Source of the DNA: Heliopora coerulea
Lineage: Eukaryota > Cnidaria > Anthozoa > Scleralcyonacea > Helioporidae
DNA: 64,000 bases
Direction of reading: 5' to 3'
NCBI GenBank assembly: GCA_030142905.1
Contig: JASJOG010000002.1
Coordinates: 2,788,501-2,852,500 of the forward strand
The translations under genes were made by a program, and so were the position numbers. Under the pieces are notes generated by a model. It did no database searches, had not been told where the DNA came from, and saw nothing but the letters and a program-made list of their open reading frames with translations. Below are positions 53,780 to 64,000 of the stretch, one piece after another; position 1 is the stretch's first letter; every line of letters begins with the position of its first letter.

Positions 53780-54954
53780 ATGACTACGTTTAAGGAAACA
53801 AGGGATCTCTTAGTAGTGGCTTATGAGGAAAGTTTGCTCACTGATGAAGAGTTCTTTTTATTGTACGATTCCTACACATCTGAAAATCTTGATTTACCGT
53901 ATTATTCTTATCCAAAGTTTGATATTGATGATTTGGAAGACGATGAATGTGTATCTGAATTTCGTTTTCACAAAGAAGATCTGTTTTCGCTTGCAGAAGC
54001 ACTGCAAATTCCTCCTGTATTCAAGACAAAACAGAGAAATGTAGTTGATGGCATAGAAAGACTTTGTATGCTTTTGCGAAGGTTTGCTTATCCTTGCAGA
54101 TATTCGGATATGGTCCCGCGTTTTGCACGCCCAGTGCCGGTCCTCAGCATGATAACAAACCATGTAATGGATAAAGTATTTGAGATGCACAGTCACAGAA
54201 TTCTTCACTGGAACCCAGTTATACTAAACCCACAGTCACTGGTAATTTATGCGCAAGCAATACATTCCAAAGGTTCTCCTCTGGAAAATTGCTTTGGGTT
54301 TATCGACGGAACGGTTTGCCCTATATGCCGACCAAGTAAAAATCAACAGATAGTCTATAATGTACATAAACGAGTCCATGCGTTGAAGTTTCAATCACTG
54401 GCAACACCGAATGGACTTATCGAAAACTTATACGGCCCTGTTGGTAAGTTAAAACAATTAAAAGTTTATCTAAAAGATTTACTTTTTACTTGATAGTATG
54501 CACCTAAGCACTAACTTCCAGATTTTGCTGCTTTGTATATAGAGGGAAAAAGCACGACGCAGGCATGCTGAGGGATTCAGGACTTCTGGGGGAGCTCGGG
54601 CGTTACGCATTTGCACCCGATGGTCGTCCAATGTGCATATACGGCGACCCAGCCTATCTTTTGAGGAATCATTTGCAATCCCCCTTTCGAAATGGCATCT
54701 TGACTCCGCAGATGAGATTATTCAATTCATCTATGAGTGCAGTAAGAGTGTCGGTTGAGTGGTTGTTTGCTGATGTAGTAAACTATTTTAAATTCGTGGA
54801 CTACAAGAAGAATTTGAAACTACAGCTCAGTAGTTTGGGGGAAATGTATATTATCTATGTATTGTTAAGAAATGCCCTTACATGTTTGTACGGCAACACA
54901 ACATCAAGGTTCTTTTCATTAGAACCACCAAGTCTGCAAACCTATTTTTCTTAA
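53780..54954 (+). CDS. Harbinger transposase, element 2
   Basis: Exon 1 is 53780-54443 (ATG chosen by alignment with element 1: MTTFKETRDLLVVAYEES). The open frame extends upstream to 53660, into the terminal repeat. The donor is G/GTAAGT. Exon 2 runs to TAA 54952-54954, using an acceptor at about 54544 to keep frame. DDE motifs: CFGFIDGTVCPICRP (Asp at res. 176), YGDPAYL, and VRVSVEWLFADV. Compared with element 1 the junction loses the Glu of EGKRHD, because the acceptor has one fewer base. Otherwise intact. Confidence 0.8.
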
Positions 54955-55076
54955 ACTCCAAAGTGAATAAAATGAAGTTACACATGTAAATATAATTCTT
55001 CCTACATCCTTAACTACTGACAAAAACAGTAAAGTACTACCTGTTAGGTAAAAACGTATATAAAAAGTTGCAGTAT

Positions 55077-55856
55077 TTACTTTGGTACGAGTTTTCCCAA
55101 TGCTGCCATCAGTGCAATGCTTTGATGCTCTTGTTGCTTTACTAAAGCCTGTTGCATGTTGTGTGACTGTTGCATCATTGCAAGAAACATCTGTTGTTGT
55201 TGTTGAATTAATTGGGCGTTGGTGTTCCTTTGGTCTTCTTTTTGTCGTTTTTTCAGTTCCAGCTCTTGTTCCCTCAGCCTACTTTCTGTTTCAAACTTTA
55301 ACTTTAAAAACTCAATTGCCTCTGAACCACTTCTGCGAATTTTCTTCTTTGGCCCATCTGCGGTCTGTTTCTTCCCGTTACTCATGGTCTCGATGGCTCT
55401 CTTTCGTGTTTCTTCAGCAATCATCCTTTCGCTCTCGACCTTTGCCTTATTACTCTGATTGACTTGAGACAACGCAAGACTTTCTCTTTCTATAATTTCC
55501 TCCAGAACAGATTCGACTTCTGTGGGTTCTGGCGCCAAAATTCCGCTTGCTTTTTCCTCCTGTGCTAATTTAGTTCGAAACCGTGAATATAGCAAATCAT
55601 ATCTTTCCCTCACACTGCGCTGTTTGACTCTAAACTTGATTTCTTCAACGCTGTTCAGATTATTCGCAATCGCAGTCCATACATTTCCGCGCTCAATGAT
55701 TCCTTTCTTGAATTTGTAAGGTTCCATTTGAAGAACTTCACGACACAGCAACTTAAAATGCACAGACATCCACTCCATAGGCCTACATATGGGTGGTAAG
55801 GATAAATAAAACTTTGTAAACAAAATCCAGGTGCGATAACGCCGCGCGGAAGACAT
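55077..55856 (-). CDS. Harbinger Myb/SANT-like partner protein, element 2
   Basis: A single open frame of 259 codons. A Myb/SANT-like DNA-binding region (MSVHFKLLCREVLQMEPYKF, RGNVWTAIANNLN, RVKQRSVRERYDLL) lies at about residues 29-95. A nuclear-localisation type stretch KKKIRR follows near residue 173, then a long Glu/Arg coiled coil and Gln-rich tail to LGKLVPK. It binds the terminal repeats and assists the transposase in known Harbinger systems. The first 25 codons may be intron (an acceptor-like ATATGTAG precedes GCCTATG), so the start is uncertain. Confidence 0.75.
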   Translation of the reverse strand: MSSARRYRTWILFTKFYLSLPPICRPMEWMSVHFKLLCREVLQMEPYKFKKGIIERGNVWTAIANNLNSVEEIKFRVKQRSVRERYDLLYSRFRTKLAQEEKASGILAPEPTEVESVLEEIIERESLALSQVNQSNKAKVESERMIAEETRKRAIETMSNGKKQTADGPKKKIRRSGSEAIEFLKLKFETESRLREQELELKKRQKEDQRNTNAQLIQQQQQMFLAMMQQSHNMQQALVKQQEHQSIALMAALGKLVPK

Positions 55857-56206
55857 TCAATTTATTTCTGACAAATTCGAATAAATATCATATGACGGAC
55901 TTTCCGATTAATAACAAACTAAATCTTGGACTTACGCAGTGCGTTTACTTCGTATTTCACTGGTTCCTTCCATCTTCGTCTCGAGTACTCAAAGTATCAC
56001 AGACTACGGCAAATTTACTTTTCGCAGTTGCAGAACGACGTACCACGGCCACGCTTTGCGTTCAAGACATGCGCAGCCAATAAACTGGAAGTAAGTTACA
56101 CTTCCCGTTACCGTAGCCAAGGCCTCCGTGCTCCTTGCTTAAAGTCTCTAATATCTCGTTTACATATCATGTAACATACCATTATATATCATCACCTTGA
56201 AATATA

Positions 56207-56790
56207 CCGTAAATGATCGATTAAGCAATGCGGCGCTTATTTGCATTTTTCCAGTTAAAGATGCGGCGTTTATTTGAGAGCGGCGCTTATTTCAAAGACG
56301 GATAAAACATTTAGTGTAATATATAGAGAATAAAGAAGGCACGTATTATTGTCGGGCACGTCCCTATAGAACTTTCAAGTCTAAGTGATTATTTTCTGAA
56401 GGCGGACGAATTAAATAGCGTCTTAGCTGAAGTTACGGGGAAGAGAAAGCGCGAGGTTGGGCTGGTGGTTCCCGCAAAGTTTACAGGATACACCGTAAAT
56501 TGACTACATGCACAGGTGTTAGACTCAGAGTTGAGCAAGGAGGAGAAATTTATACACCTAGAATTATCATACGACCCCAATTGTAAGAGATATTCTACAT
56601 TTAAACTTTAGAACTCTCGAATTGGTCGTGATCTCCTTTCTCATTCATGTTATGACATCTCGGTGCAGCGTTTATTTATAAATCCTCAAATTGGCGCCGC
56701 GGCGGTAATTCGAGAGCGGCGCTTATTAAATTATTTTCGGTAAAGGTGCGGCGCTTATTCGGTTAGCGGCGCTTAATTGATCATTCACGG
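56207..56790. mobile_element. MITE with GCGGCGCTTATT repeats
   Basis: Inverted ends CCGTAAATGATCGATTAAGC and (inverse) CCGTGAATGATCAATTAAGC, flanked by TA on both sides. Several copies of GCGGCGCTTATT lie near each end. 584 bp, no coding. Confidence 0.8.
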
Positions 56791-56799
56791 TAAGTTATT

Positions 56800-56960
56800 C
56801 ATTCTCTGAGGATGTTGCGTGCAGCTACGAAACGTTAGAATTCCATTATAAACCTTTAGTATGCCTATTTTGCGTGTTTTTTGCTGGGCTTTATTATTTC
56901 TTCTCCGTCTGCGATTCCCGCCTGGTACCTCTGTCGCCCGTATTTCGAACAAATTTTAGT
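56800..56960 (+). repeat. Penelope-type untranslated end, relic
   Basis: CTGAGGATGTTGCG...CGAAACGTTAG, then a CTGGGCTTTATTATTTC-type sequence, resembling the ends of the Penelope arms at 26640-26700 and 27570-27610. No ORF is attached. Confidence 0.4.
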
Positions 56961-57494
56961 TTTTTCTGGAGCAAAGTAACTCGAAAAGGACTAAACATAC
57001 TAACCACAGAGTAAACTGATCAAGAAAAACTCTTTCGAGCCTAAGAGATAGATATTTTACGCACGTTCTAGAGACAACAGCAAAACCTGTATTTTGACGT
57101 CCGCGCCGTAGCCTGAAGGCGGCTCAAGAAAACCAATAACGTCATCCGGAAGTAAAAATGAGATCCGGTCACCGTCGCCGATTTCTCAAGTTCCTTAATG
57201 TTACAGTGTAAACGGGGTTTAATTCAATGTGGAGAATAGCAATTGGAAAAGAACGTCAATAATTTTCTTTTTCCCAATTTGACTCTTTTAACACCTGAAC
57301 ATATAGCAGGCAAATCCTCCATGTACAACGGACACATGTTAAAACAATGATGTTTCGGGAACACAAAGAAACTTATTCACGTCCCATTGTCATGAAGTCG
57401 TCATATAGAACCAAGTCACTTTGGGGATGGACAAAACTTACAAGAATGAAAATTACATTCATTTGCTTTCTTTTTTCATGTTTTAAATTTCATC

Positions 57495-58250
57495 ATTTGA
57501 TAAATTCACCTGTGATATCGTCATCGTTATGATTATAATGGAGATTATCATTATCATTACCATTAACATTGTGAGTAACATCGTAATCGTTGTTATAATC
57601 ATCATTACCATTAACAATATCACTATTATTATAAGAATTATTATAGTAATGTGATCAATACCATCACTATTGCCATTACCGTTTACATTATTACGATTAT
57701 TATCATATGCAGTCACACCTTGATCGTCATAATTGTCATTACCAACATAATCTTTATTCTCTTCATGGTTTTCATTATCATTACAATCATCGTTAGGATT
57801 ACCACTATTATCACACTCATTGTCTTTACCATCGTTATAGTAATCATTACTTTTATTACCATTACCATTGCCGTTACCGTTATCATTGTTATAATCAGCA
57901 TTAAAGTCACCGTTACCGTTATCGGTATTGCTATCATTAGCGTTATCATTATCATCATCACCAATATTATTATTTTAATTATTATTATCAGTATAATAAT
58001 GTTACCATTACTATTTTTATTACCATCCCCATTTTTGTTATTGTAATAAGTATTATTTTGTCACCGTCCTTGTCATCGTCCTTATAATATTTATCATCTT
58101 GATTATCACCATTATCAGTAACAGTGCTAGCATCATTATCGTTACAATAAGTATGACGATTATCATTGGCTTTATTATAATAATTATCATTACCATTACC
58201 ACATCATTACCATAATTATCACCATTATCACCATTATTACTGTCACCACC
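57495..58250. repeat. Degenerate ATT/ACC-type simple repeat, ~750 bp
   Basis: Long runs of TTATCATTACCATTA-like units with no fixed period. They generate open frames made almost only of Ile, Met, Val and Thr on both strands, which should not be taken for genes. Confidence 0.85.
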
Positions 58251-58654
58251 GATGCCAGTTCTTCGCCACCAAATTCTCTGCTCGGTTAACCTGTTTAGTC
58301 CAGATGAGTTTTTATTCTGAACATTTATTAGTATTGCCAATGCTTGAAATAGTAAAGAAGAGGCGTCATAGTTTCTAAATTTCAAAGTGCAGGCCTTAGA
58401 GTGCATGTCCCCTGCCGTGTCCTTTCGAAAAGAATCACAACAACATCAACCATTGCTGTTTATCCAATGGTGGCAGATCGAGTTCCTTAATTTGCGAATT
58501 AAATGTTATTGATATTGACTAATGCTTGATGTACCATAGCGGGCATTTGCTATTGTGAATTATAAAGTCTGTAAACTTGTTAACTAAATGGGTATTTTGG
58601 TCCTTGCTGTCTGAAAATAATGCAAGAAGAGATAAATTACGTATCTTGTTCACA

Positions 58655-58800
58655 TTTGACATGCCCTTAATTTATTGCATTATTATATTATAATAATGCA
58701 ATAAATAAAATATTATAATGCAGTAAATAAAATATTAATAATGCAATAAATAAAATATTAATAAAATATTATAATAATGCAATAAATTATATATTAACTT
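58655..58800. repeat. AT-rich tandem repeat
   Basis: Several units of TAATGCAATAAATAAAATAT. Confidence 0.8.
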
Positions 58801-59491
58801 GGGCTTCGAATTAGTCACAGCACCCATGATTCCTAATATATTTATAACTAAAAACTACCCGGATTTGATGCCTAAAATTAGTATTGCAAGTGCTTGTAAT
58901 TTATCCTCGTCTTTCATAAACAGTAATGGAATATTCACTTAAATGATTGTTTTTCAATAATGCAAATCTGTCTTCATTTTGATTAAAATTATGTTATTCA
59001 AAATCGGTTTAACCACGGCTGAATCAAGACATTTAGTGAGTCATAGCAATGAAAATTTTATGGTGCGCTCATTACCCATATATAACTAAAAATAAAAATA
59101 AAAAATACGAAGCAGAAAATTAATTTTTATATTTTTGAAATGAAATAAAAGTTGGTATACGCTGAATCAAAATACATGTCGCGTGTTTCCAGATTTTTTG
59201 ATTGCCGAATCCTGGATAAACTAATTCGACAAAGCATGTACGCTTCCATAAACAGTAGGGAAAGTGAATCAAGTTTGTCCTGATACGTCGTTGTTCCCTG
59301 ACGGTTTTTAGTTAACTATACGTGCGTAGTCTGCATATTGTTCAATCCTAGGAAAGTTCAATAGTAACATAGGAAAATCTTTAACCCTTTAGATCCCAGA
59401 TTTTTCAAAGCGAATTTTAAATTACTCAATCAACTCAAACTGTGTTTGTATAATATGATGTAATCTGTTAATGCATTTCATTTGCATAATA
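58801..59491. other. No supported gene
   Basis: AT-rich, nothing recognised. Confidence 0.4.
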
Positions 59492-59493
59492 TA

Positions 59494-61687
59494 CAGGGTG
59501 TATCAAAAAAAAGTAGACAATTTTGAAATGTCTAGAAAACTACAAATTTATCAAAATATTTCATAGATTTGTGTTAGTATAGGCACTTTAGCATTTTCAG
59601 GTCAATCTAACACTAAAAACAAACAGAAAATTTAACTTCGAAAAAAGGGAGAGCGGTTTGTGGAAGCCTCATTTTGAATGGCTTGTGCAAACATCAGTGA
59701 GGGGTTTAAAATCCAATTTGAATTAATGGGCTGAAAGTTTTGGTAATTTTTTACAAAGTATCAAAATTTCAGAAAATTTGATGAACACTAAGTCGGCCGC
59801 GCAACTGCATAAACGTGGACTTTTTTTCTGTTTAACTCGCAGCTCGCGTAACTTTTTTCATGCACAAATGATTTCATGCATGAGTGATTGCTCGGATGAC
59901 TAAGCTAACAATGGTGTTGTCAAAAATAAATTACATTTAGAAACTCGCATAAAAAATCATTTGTTACACAAAAACGTTAAAACATACAAAAGCAAACAAG
60001 AGCAGAATTTACAAAAGTTATCTTCAGTCCTCAACATGTCCGCCGTTTCTTTCCACGCAAAGTCTTGCCCTCCTTCTCATGCTAAAAACGACACGACGAA
60101 CCATTTGCCTGTTCTGTTTCAGAGTATCCATCTCGTGTTGAATTCTCGCCTCAATCTCGTCCAGGTTTGCTGGTGTAGTGGCATAAACCTTAGACTTTAG
60201 ATAACCCCAAAGGAAAAAAACCCAATGGAGTCAAATCTGGAGATCTCGGTGGCCATTCTACGGGACGATTTAAAGATTAACTCGGTTTCCAAACAATTGT
60301 TCCAAACGCTCAGAAACAATTCGTCTCCTGTGAGGTGGTGCTCTGTCTTTTATCCACCAAAGCCGCTGAAACCGGCCTTTTACGTTCGGAGCGAAACGGC
60401 GTATTTCCTTCAATTCAGGAACCACTTGCTCATTTATCATTTGCAGGTAGTCATCGCCGTCTATGTTCAGCCGAAAGAAGAAAGGACCAATGATAGTTCC
60501 ATTGCCAATCAACCCAACCCATACAGTTACCTTGTGACGGTCATCATGTCGCTGATACTCAAAGTCTATGGGCTGTTGACCACGGAGACAGTACTCTCGG
60601 ATGTTATGGGTGTTGACAGAGGCATTAAGGGCAAATCCTGCTTCATCTCCATTAAGTACGTTTTCAAGAAATCACGCTGGTCGGTTCAGAAGGCCCTTGC
60701 AAAACCGTTCTCGCCATTGGTAATCACCTGCAAGCAATTGATGGCGCAGTATCATTTGGAATGGGTGAAATCGTAAGTCCAACCGTGTGATACGATTAAA
60801 GGTCGCAGATGATAAATCAAGACCATTCCGCCGAGCACTTATTCTCTCCTCACCTGGCCGCTGATTTTCGATCTCATTTCGTACGGCTTCGATGTTTTCT
60901 TGAGTCCTTGCTGTTCTCAGACTTCCTGATCTTCCCCGGTTGAGGTTGCAACTTGTCCCATTGGCACTGTACTTAGCCACATTCTTGTAAACTGCAGCTC
61001 GAGATGGACAGCGCACATCAGGATACTGTTCTCGAAACCTTTCCACCACTCTCGTCACGTTCCTGTTATTACAGTGGTATTCTGTCACCAAAAAAGCTCT
61101 CTGCTGTGGAGTGTACTGCGGCCTTACCATTTTTCAAATGTTTGATATGAAAAACAAGCTAGCAAATGAATTTGATTCACAATTCCTAAACCGGACATCC
61201 CTCTTGCATTCCTCCAGGCGTAATTAACATAGCCTTTTATTAAACAAAAGAATGAAAAAAGAGTATTCACTCTTAGCTTAGTCATCCGAGCAATCAATCA
61301 TGCATGAAATCATTCGTGCATGAAAAAAGTTACGCGAGCTGCGAGTTAAACAGAAAAAAAGTCCACGTTTATGCAGTTGCGCGGCCGACTTAATGTTCAT
61401 CAAATTTTCTGAAATTTTGATACTTTGTAAAAAATTACCAAAACTTTCAGCCCATTAATTCAAATTGGATTTTAAACCCCTCATTGATGTTTGCACAAGC
61501 CATTCAAAATGAGGCTTTCACAAACCGCTCTCCCTTTTTTCGAGGTTAAGTTTTCTGTTTGTTTTTAGTGTTAGAATGACCTGAAGATGCTAAAGTACCT
61601 ATACTAACACAAATCTATGAGATATTTTGATAAATTTGTAGTTTTCTAGACATTTCAAAATTGTCTACTTTTTTTTTATACACCCTG
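59494..61687. mobile_element. Tc1/IS630-like element with 415-bp inverted repeats
   Basis: The ends read CAGGGTGTATCAAAA, bounded by TA (59492-59493 and 61688-61689). Arms 59494-59909 and 61273-61687 are inverted copies with few differences, unusually long for this group. The central 1.1 kb encodes one transposase on the minus strand. Confidence 0.85.
60024..61130 (-). pseudogene. Transposase of the CAGGGTGTATC element, broken
   Basis: Start MVRPQYTPQQRAFLVTEY, an N-terminal helix-turn-helix of the type found in mobile-element relatives of IS630. Then follow GRSGSLRTARTQENIEAVRN, FNRITRLDLRFHPFQM, and the catalytic core with NGDEAGFAL (Asp1), WWIKDRAPPHRRR (Asp2) and, after a shift, VEWPPRSPDLTP (third Asp). 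Breaks: one TGA (60674-60672) in place of the Trp of the RFC-WFLEN motif, TAA near 60270, and a one-base shift in the last third. The protein is not functional as it stands, although catalytic residues remain. Confidence 0.8.
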
Positions 61688-61928
61688 TATTAAAGCGCAC
61701 TGTTACCGAGCTATATGCGACTTAGAGTGTAAGTGTTAAAGTGATGGAACTTTCATTATGAGAGTTAACCCAAATGCTAGCGACAATGCAATATTTTTTG
61801 TACTGTGTTTAAAAAAGCGTTAAAGTAAAAATACGAGGAACGGTTTTGACAAGCAGTGATTAAAGGAAATTTTTCCCTGCTCAAATTATGCTTGCACAGT
61901 ATGATTGACAGGTGGATGTCGTCTACAC

Positions 61929-64000
61929 CTAGGGGTTTCCACAAGTTGCTCGGCAACTTTTTGGCAACTTTTCGTTTTATGAGCAACTTTTCTCTTAACC
62001 GGCAATTTCGGCAACTTTTGTAACACCGAGCAACTTTTCCTAAATTTGACCTTTATTTAGCGATTTTGAGTTTTTCAGTAACGTTTACTGTCAATTTGTG
62101 TTAAAATATGATAGACCATCTCAGGATAATATAATATTAATAAATAAGTATAGCTCTTCAAGATGGGAAAACCCATGCAAGTCCAGTCAATCTCTGCATC
62201 CCTTTATCGGTATTTATTACTCGGTAATTTTAGCCGCCAGGGGAATTAATATCGGGGTTATTTGCCCTTTTGGCTTCTCAAAATTCAAAATGGCCGGCAG
62301 CACATGTTCAGGAAATGAAAGTGAATCTGAGGATAGTGCAAGAGAAGATGATGAAAACTTTGGTCCACTTGAAGAGGCAGCTCAAGCAGGGGCAGATCTG
62401 CGGATTCCTCGGATGGCTGAGATTTCAAGGAAACGTAAAATTCAAACAAACCCTGGAAATGTAGAACGTGGTAAACGAGGCTCAAAAGATCCAAAACTTG
62501 TCAGTGCTTGGGAGAGAGTTAAACAATACAAGAACGAACATTTGACTGTTGTTAACGGGAAACTCCGCTGTGATGCTTGCAGAGAGATTATTTCAAAGAA
62601 GAATAGTTCGATAAAAAAGCATATTCTCACCAAGAAACATTTAACGGGTAAGAAAACCATCGAAGCAAGTAAAATCAGACAGCAGTCTATTGTTGATGTA
62701 TTACGACGAAATGATGCGAGGGTTCACCCGAAAGGAGAAACTCTTCCTAATGAAATGCGTTTGTTTCGGTATGATCTTGTCGAAATGTGTTTGAAAGCAG
62801 GAATACCACTTGCCAAAATTGATTGTATGAGGCCATTTCTGGAAAAATATGGCCATCGTTTGACATCAAGTAATCATCTTTCAGAAACCATCCCACTCGT
62901 GTTGGAAAAAGAAAAGGAGACTCTGAAAACTGACATTTCAGATGGTGATGAATTCTCTGTGATTTTTGATGGTAGCAGCAGGCTTGGGGAGGTCCTTGCT
63001 ATTGTTCTACGATATATTGACACTCAATGGAATATTCAGCAGAGACTGTTAAAGCTGGAAACCCTAGCGAAGAGCTTAAAATCCCAAGAACTAGCTCAAC
63101 GTTTGATTCAATGTTTAGCAGTTGAATACTCAATTCGTCCCGAAATGATATTATCTGCAACGAAGGATGGTGCTGCAGTAAATGAAGCTGCACTTAATCA
63201 AGTCAAGTTTTATTTTCCAAACATCTTCAGTATTACTTGCTTTAGTCATATTATTGACAATGCTGGGAAGAAATTTCAATTCAGAATCTTAGATACATTT
63301 CTCAGGTACTGGAATGGCATGTTTTCTCAAAGTCCTGCTGTTCGACTAGCGTGGAAGACCAAAACTGGTAAAGCCATGCGTACTGCTTCAGCAACAAGGT
63401 GGTGGAGCAAATGGGAAGTCGTGAATCAAGTTTGCGACTATTTCGGGTTTGTGGAGCCTTTTCTCAGAGAAATTGAAATTGAAGATCTTGCTCCTGCATT
63501 ACGTGCTCATTTGCTGGAAATTTTCGACAGTCCTGAAGATGTTGCAGATTTAAAGCTTGAAATTGCAGCTCTAATTGATGGCGGAAGAAGCTTTGTCACA
63601 ACAACGTATAATCTTGAAGGGGATGGTCCTTTGATATTTACCTGCTATCAGCACTTGACGGCTTTGACTCAAGCAGTGCAATTGGGTGCTTATCCCAATT
63701 GTACTGCCCTATCACGTGAAAGAGCAAATGGAGACCAGGTTATTTTCAACCAACTGCTTGAAAGAGCGAAATCTTGCATCAAACCTGGCTTCCAATACTA
63801 CTTGGAGAAAGTCAACATTCAGTTCTACGATATTGTCCGAGCATTTCGAGGTGTACGCCTGTGCTGCCCAGTACAGGTTCAAGGACTCCAACCTACCTTA
63901 GAGTCCTTAGAATTACTTCGTAACTTTCCATTTTTGGATGATGATGCACTTATTAATGGACTTGCTGAAAAACTTCCAAATTACCTAGCTCTATCAGATG
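61929..64000 (+). mobile_element. hAT-like element, 5' part
   Basis: A probable end CTAGGGGTTTCCAC at 61929. It is followed by at least six subterminal GGCAACTTTT/GAGCAACTTTT repeats (61945-62040), a pattern typical of hAT termini. The coding region starts at 62290. The right end and target duplication are outside the window. Confidence 0.6.
62290..64000 (+). CDS. hAT-like transposase or domesticated derivative, truncated by the window
   Basis: 570 codons open without interruption from ATG 62290 to the window end; no stop is reached. Residues 1-60 are acidic, then basic. An N-terminal zinc finger is C94-x2-C97-x13-H111-x5-H117 (CDAC...HILTKKH), BED/C2H2 type. RNase-H-like catalytic fold: VIFDGSSR (Asp227) as first carboxylate, ATKDGAAV (Asp293) as second, the hAT CxxH motif CFSH (317-320), and TRWWSKW (369-375). 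The third carboxylate and the dimerisation domain lie outside. Intactness contrasts with the broken elements around it, so it is either recent or under selection. Confidence 0.7.
   Translation, partial: MAGSTCSGNESESEDSAREDDENFGPLEEAAQAGADLRIPRMAEISRKRKIQTNPGNVERGKRGSKDPKLVSAWERVKQYKNEHLTVVNGKLRCDACREIISKKNSSIKKHILTKKHLTGKKTIEASKIRQQSIVDVLRRNDARVHPKGETLPNEMRLFRYDLVEMCLKAGIPLAKIDCMRPFLEKYGHRLTSSNHLSETIPLVLEKEKETLKTDISDGDEFSVIFDGSSRLGEVLAIVLRYIDTQWNIQQRLLKLETLAKSLKSQELAQRLIQCLAVEYSIRPEMILSATKDGAAVNEAALNQVKFYFPNIFSITCFSHIIDNAGKKFQFRILDTFLRYWNGMFSQSPAVRLAWKTKTGKAMRTASATRWWSKWEVVNQVCDYFGFVEPFLREIEIEDLAPALRAHLLEIFDSPEDVADLKLEIAALIDGGRSFVTTTYNLEGDGPLIFTCYQHLTALTQAVQLGAYPNCTALSRERANGDQVIFNQLLERAKSCIKPGFQYYLEKVNIQFYDIVRAFRGVRLCCPVQVQGLQPTLESLELLRNFPFLDDDALINGLAEKLPNYLALSD

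Larger units (their letters stand above)
53640..56147. mobile_element. Harbinger element 2
   Basis: The ends share ...TTTTAAGC and CCATGGCTACGGC (left) with GACTTTAAGC and CCTTGGCTACGG (right, inverse), and are flanked by TAA. It starts immediately after element 1, with a single TAA between them. It carries a + transposase and a - Myb-like gene. Confidence 0.75.

Noticed and set aside
57483..58406. Long Ile/Met/Val/Thr frames on both strands
   Set aside because: Low-complexity simple repeat; the same composition is seen in all frames.

Overview
The window looks like invertebrate metazoan DNA, most probably from a cnidarian (stony coral or sea anemone). The reasons are AT-rich intergenic DNA, small spliced exons with GTAAGT-type donors, a fully recognisable animal Arf GTPase, a divergent Frizzled/Smoothened-type receptor, and a very dense, diverse load of eukaryotic transposons (Harbinger, hAT, Tc1/mariner-IS630, CR1-like LINE, Penelope-like elements, tRNA-derived SINEs, a hammerhead ribozyme). 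There is no sign of prokaryotic organisation. The taxon is an inference; no search was possible.

Layout. (1) 326-4012, + strand: the 3' end of a death-domain gene, with three short exons and one terminal exon, all in agreeing phase. Its last intron holds a Harbinger transposase relic. (2) 4150-12960: repeats only. They include a decayed LINE reverse transcriptase split by a TA-flanked MITE, a decayed Tc1/IS630 transposase, and a 1.1 kb foldback element. (3) 12963-13913, +: a single-exon rhodopsin-class GPCR interrupted by one in-frame TAA. (4) 14280-24130: a pogo/Tigger-like MITE, a 72-bp tRNA-like retroposon with target duplications, hairpins, a foldback repeat and a tandem duplication. (5) 24876(?)-36888, +: a seven-transmembrane class F (Frizzled/Smoothened-like) receptor rebuilt from six phase-compatible exons, plus one candidate upstream exon. 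Its introns host a head-to-head Penelope palindrome, a CR1-like LINE with overlapping ORFs, microsatellites and a structurally complete hammerhead ribozyme on the antisense strand.

(6) 40515-49312, - strand: a complete four-coding-exon Arf gene (180 aa, class I-like), convergent with the receptor gene and with a probable 5'UTR intron. Its 6.5 kb second intron holds nested hAT-type MITEs, three tRNA-derived SINE heads, a 240-bp palindrome and a minisatellite. (7) 50390-56147: a Penelope fragment, then two complete Harbinger elements lying end to end, each with a spliced DDE transposase and an oppositely oriented partner gene. In element 1 the partner appears to have lost its Myb/SANT exon. (8) 56207-61687: a MITE, a long degenerate simple repeat, and a Tc1/IS630-like element with about 415-bp terminal inverted repeats and a broken transposase. 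(9) 61929-64000: the 5' part of a hAT-like element with 570 codons still open at the window edge.

Host genes supported: the death-domain gene, the GPCR (probably a pseudogene or polymorphic null), the Frizzled-like receptor and Arf. Almost all other protein-like sequence belongs to mobile elements. No functional link between the host genes is visible; they simply neighbour each other.
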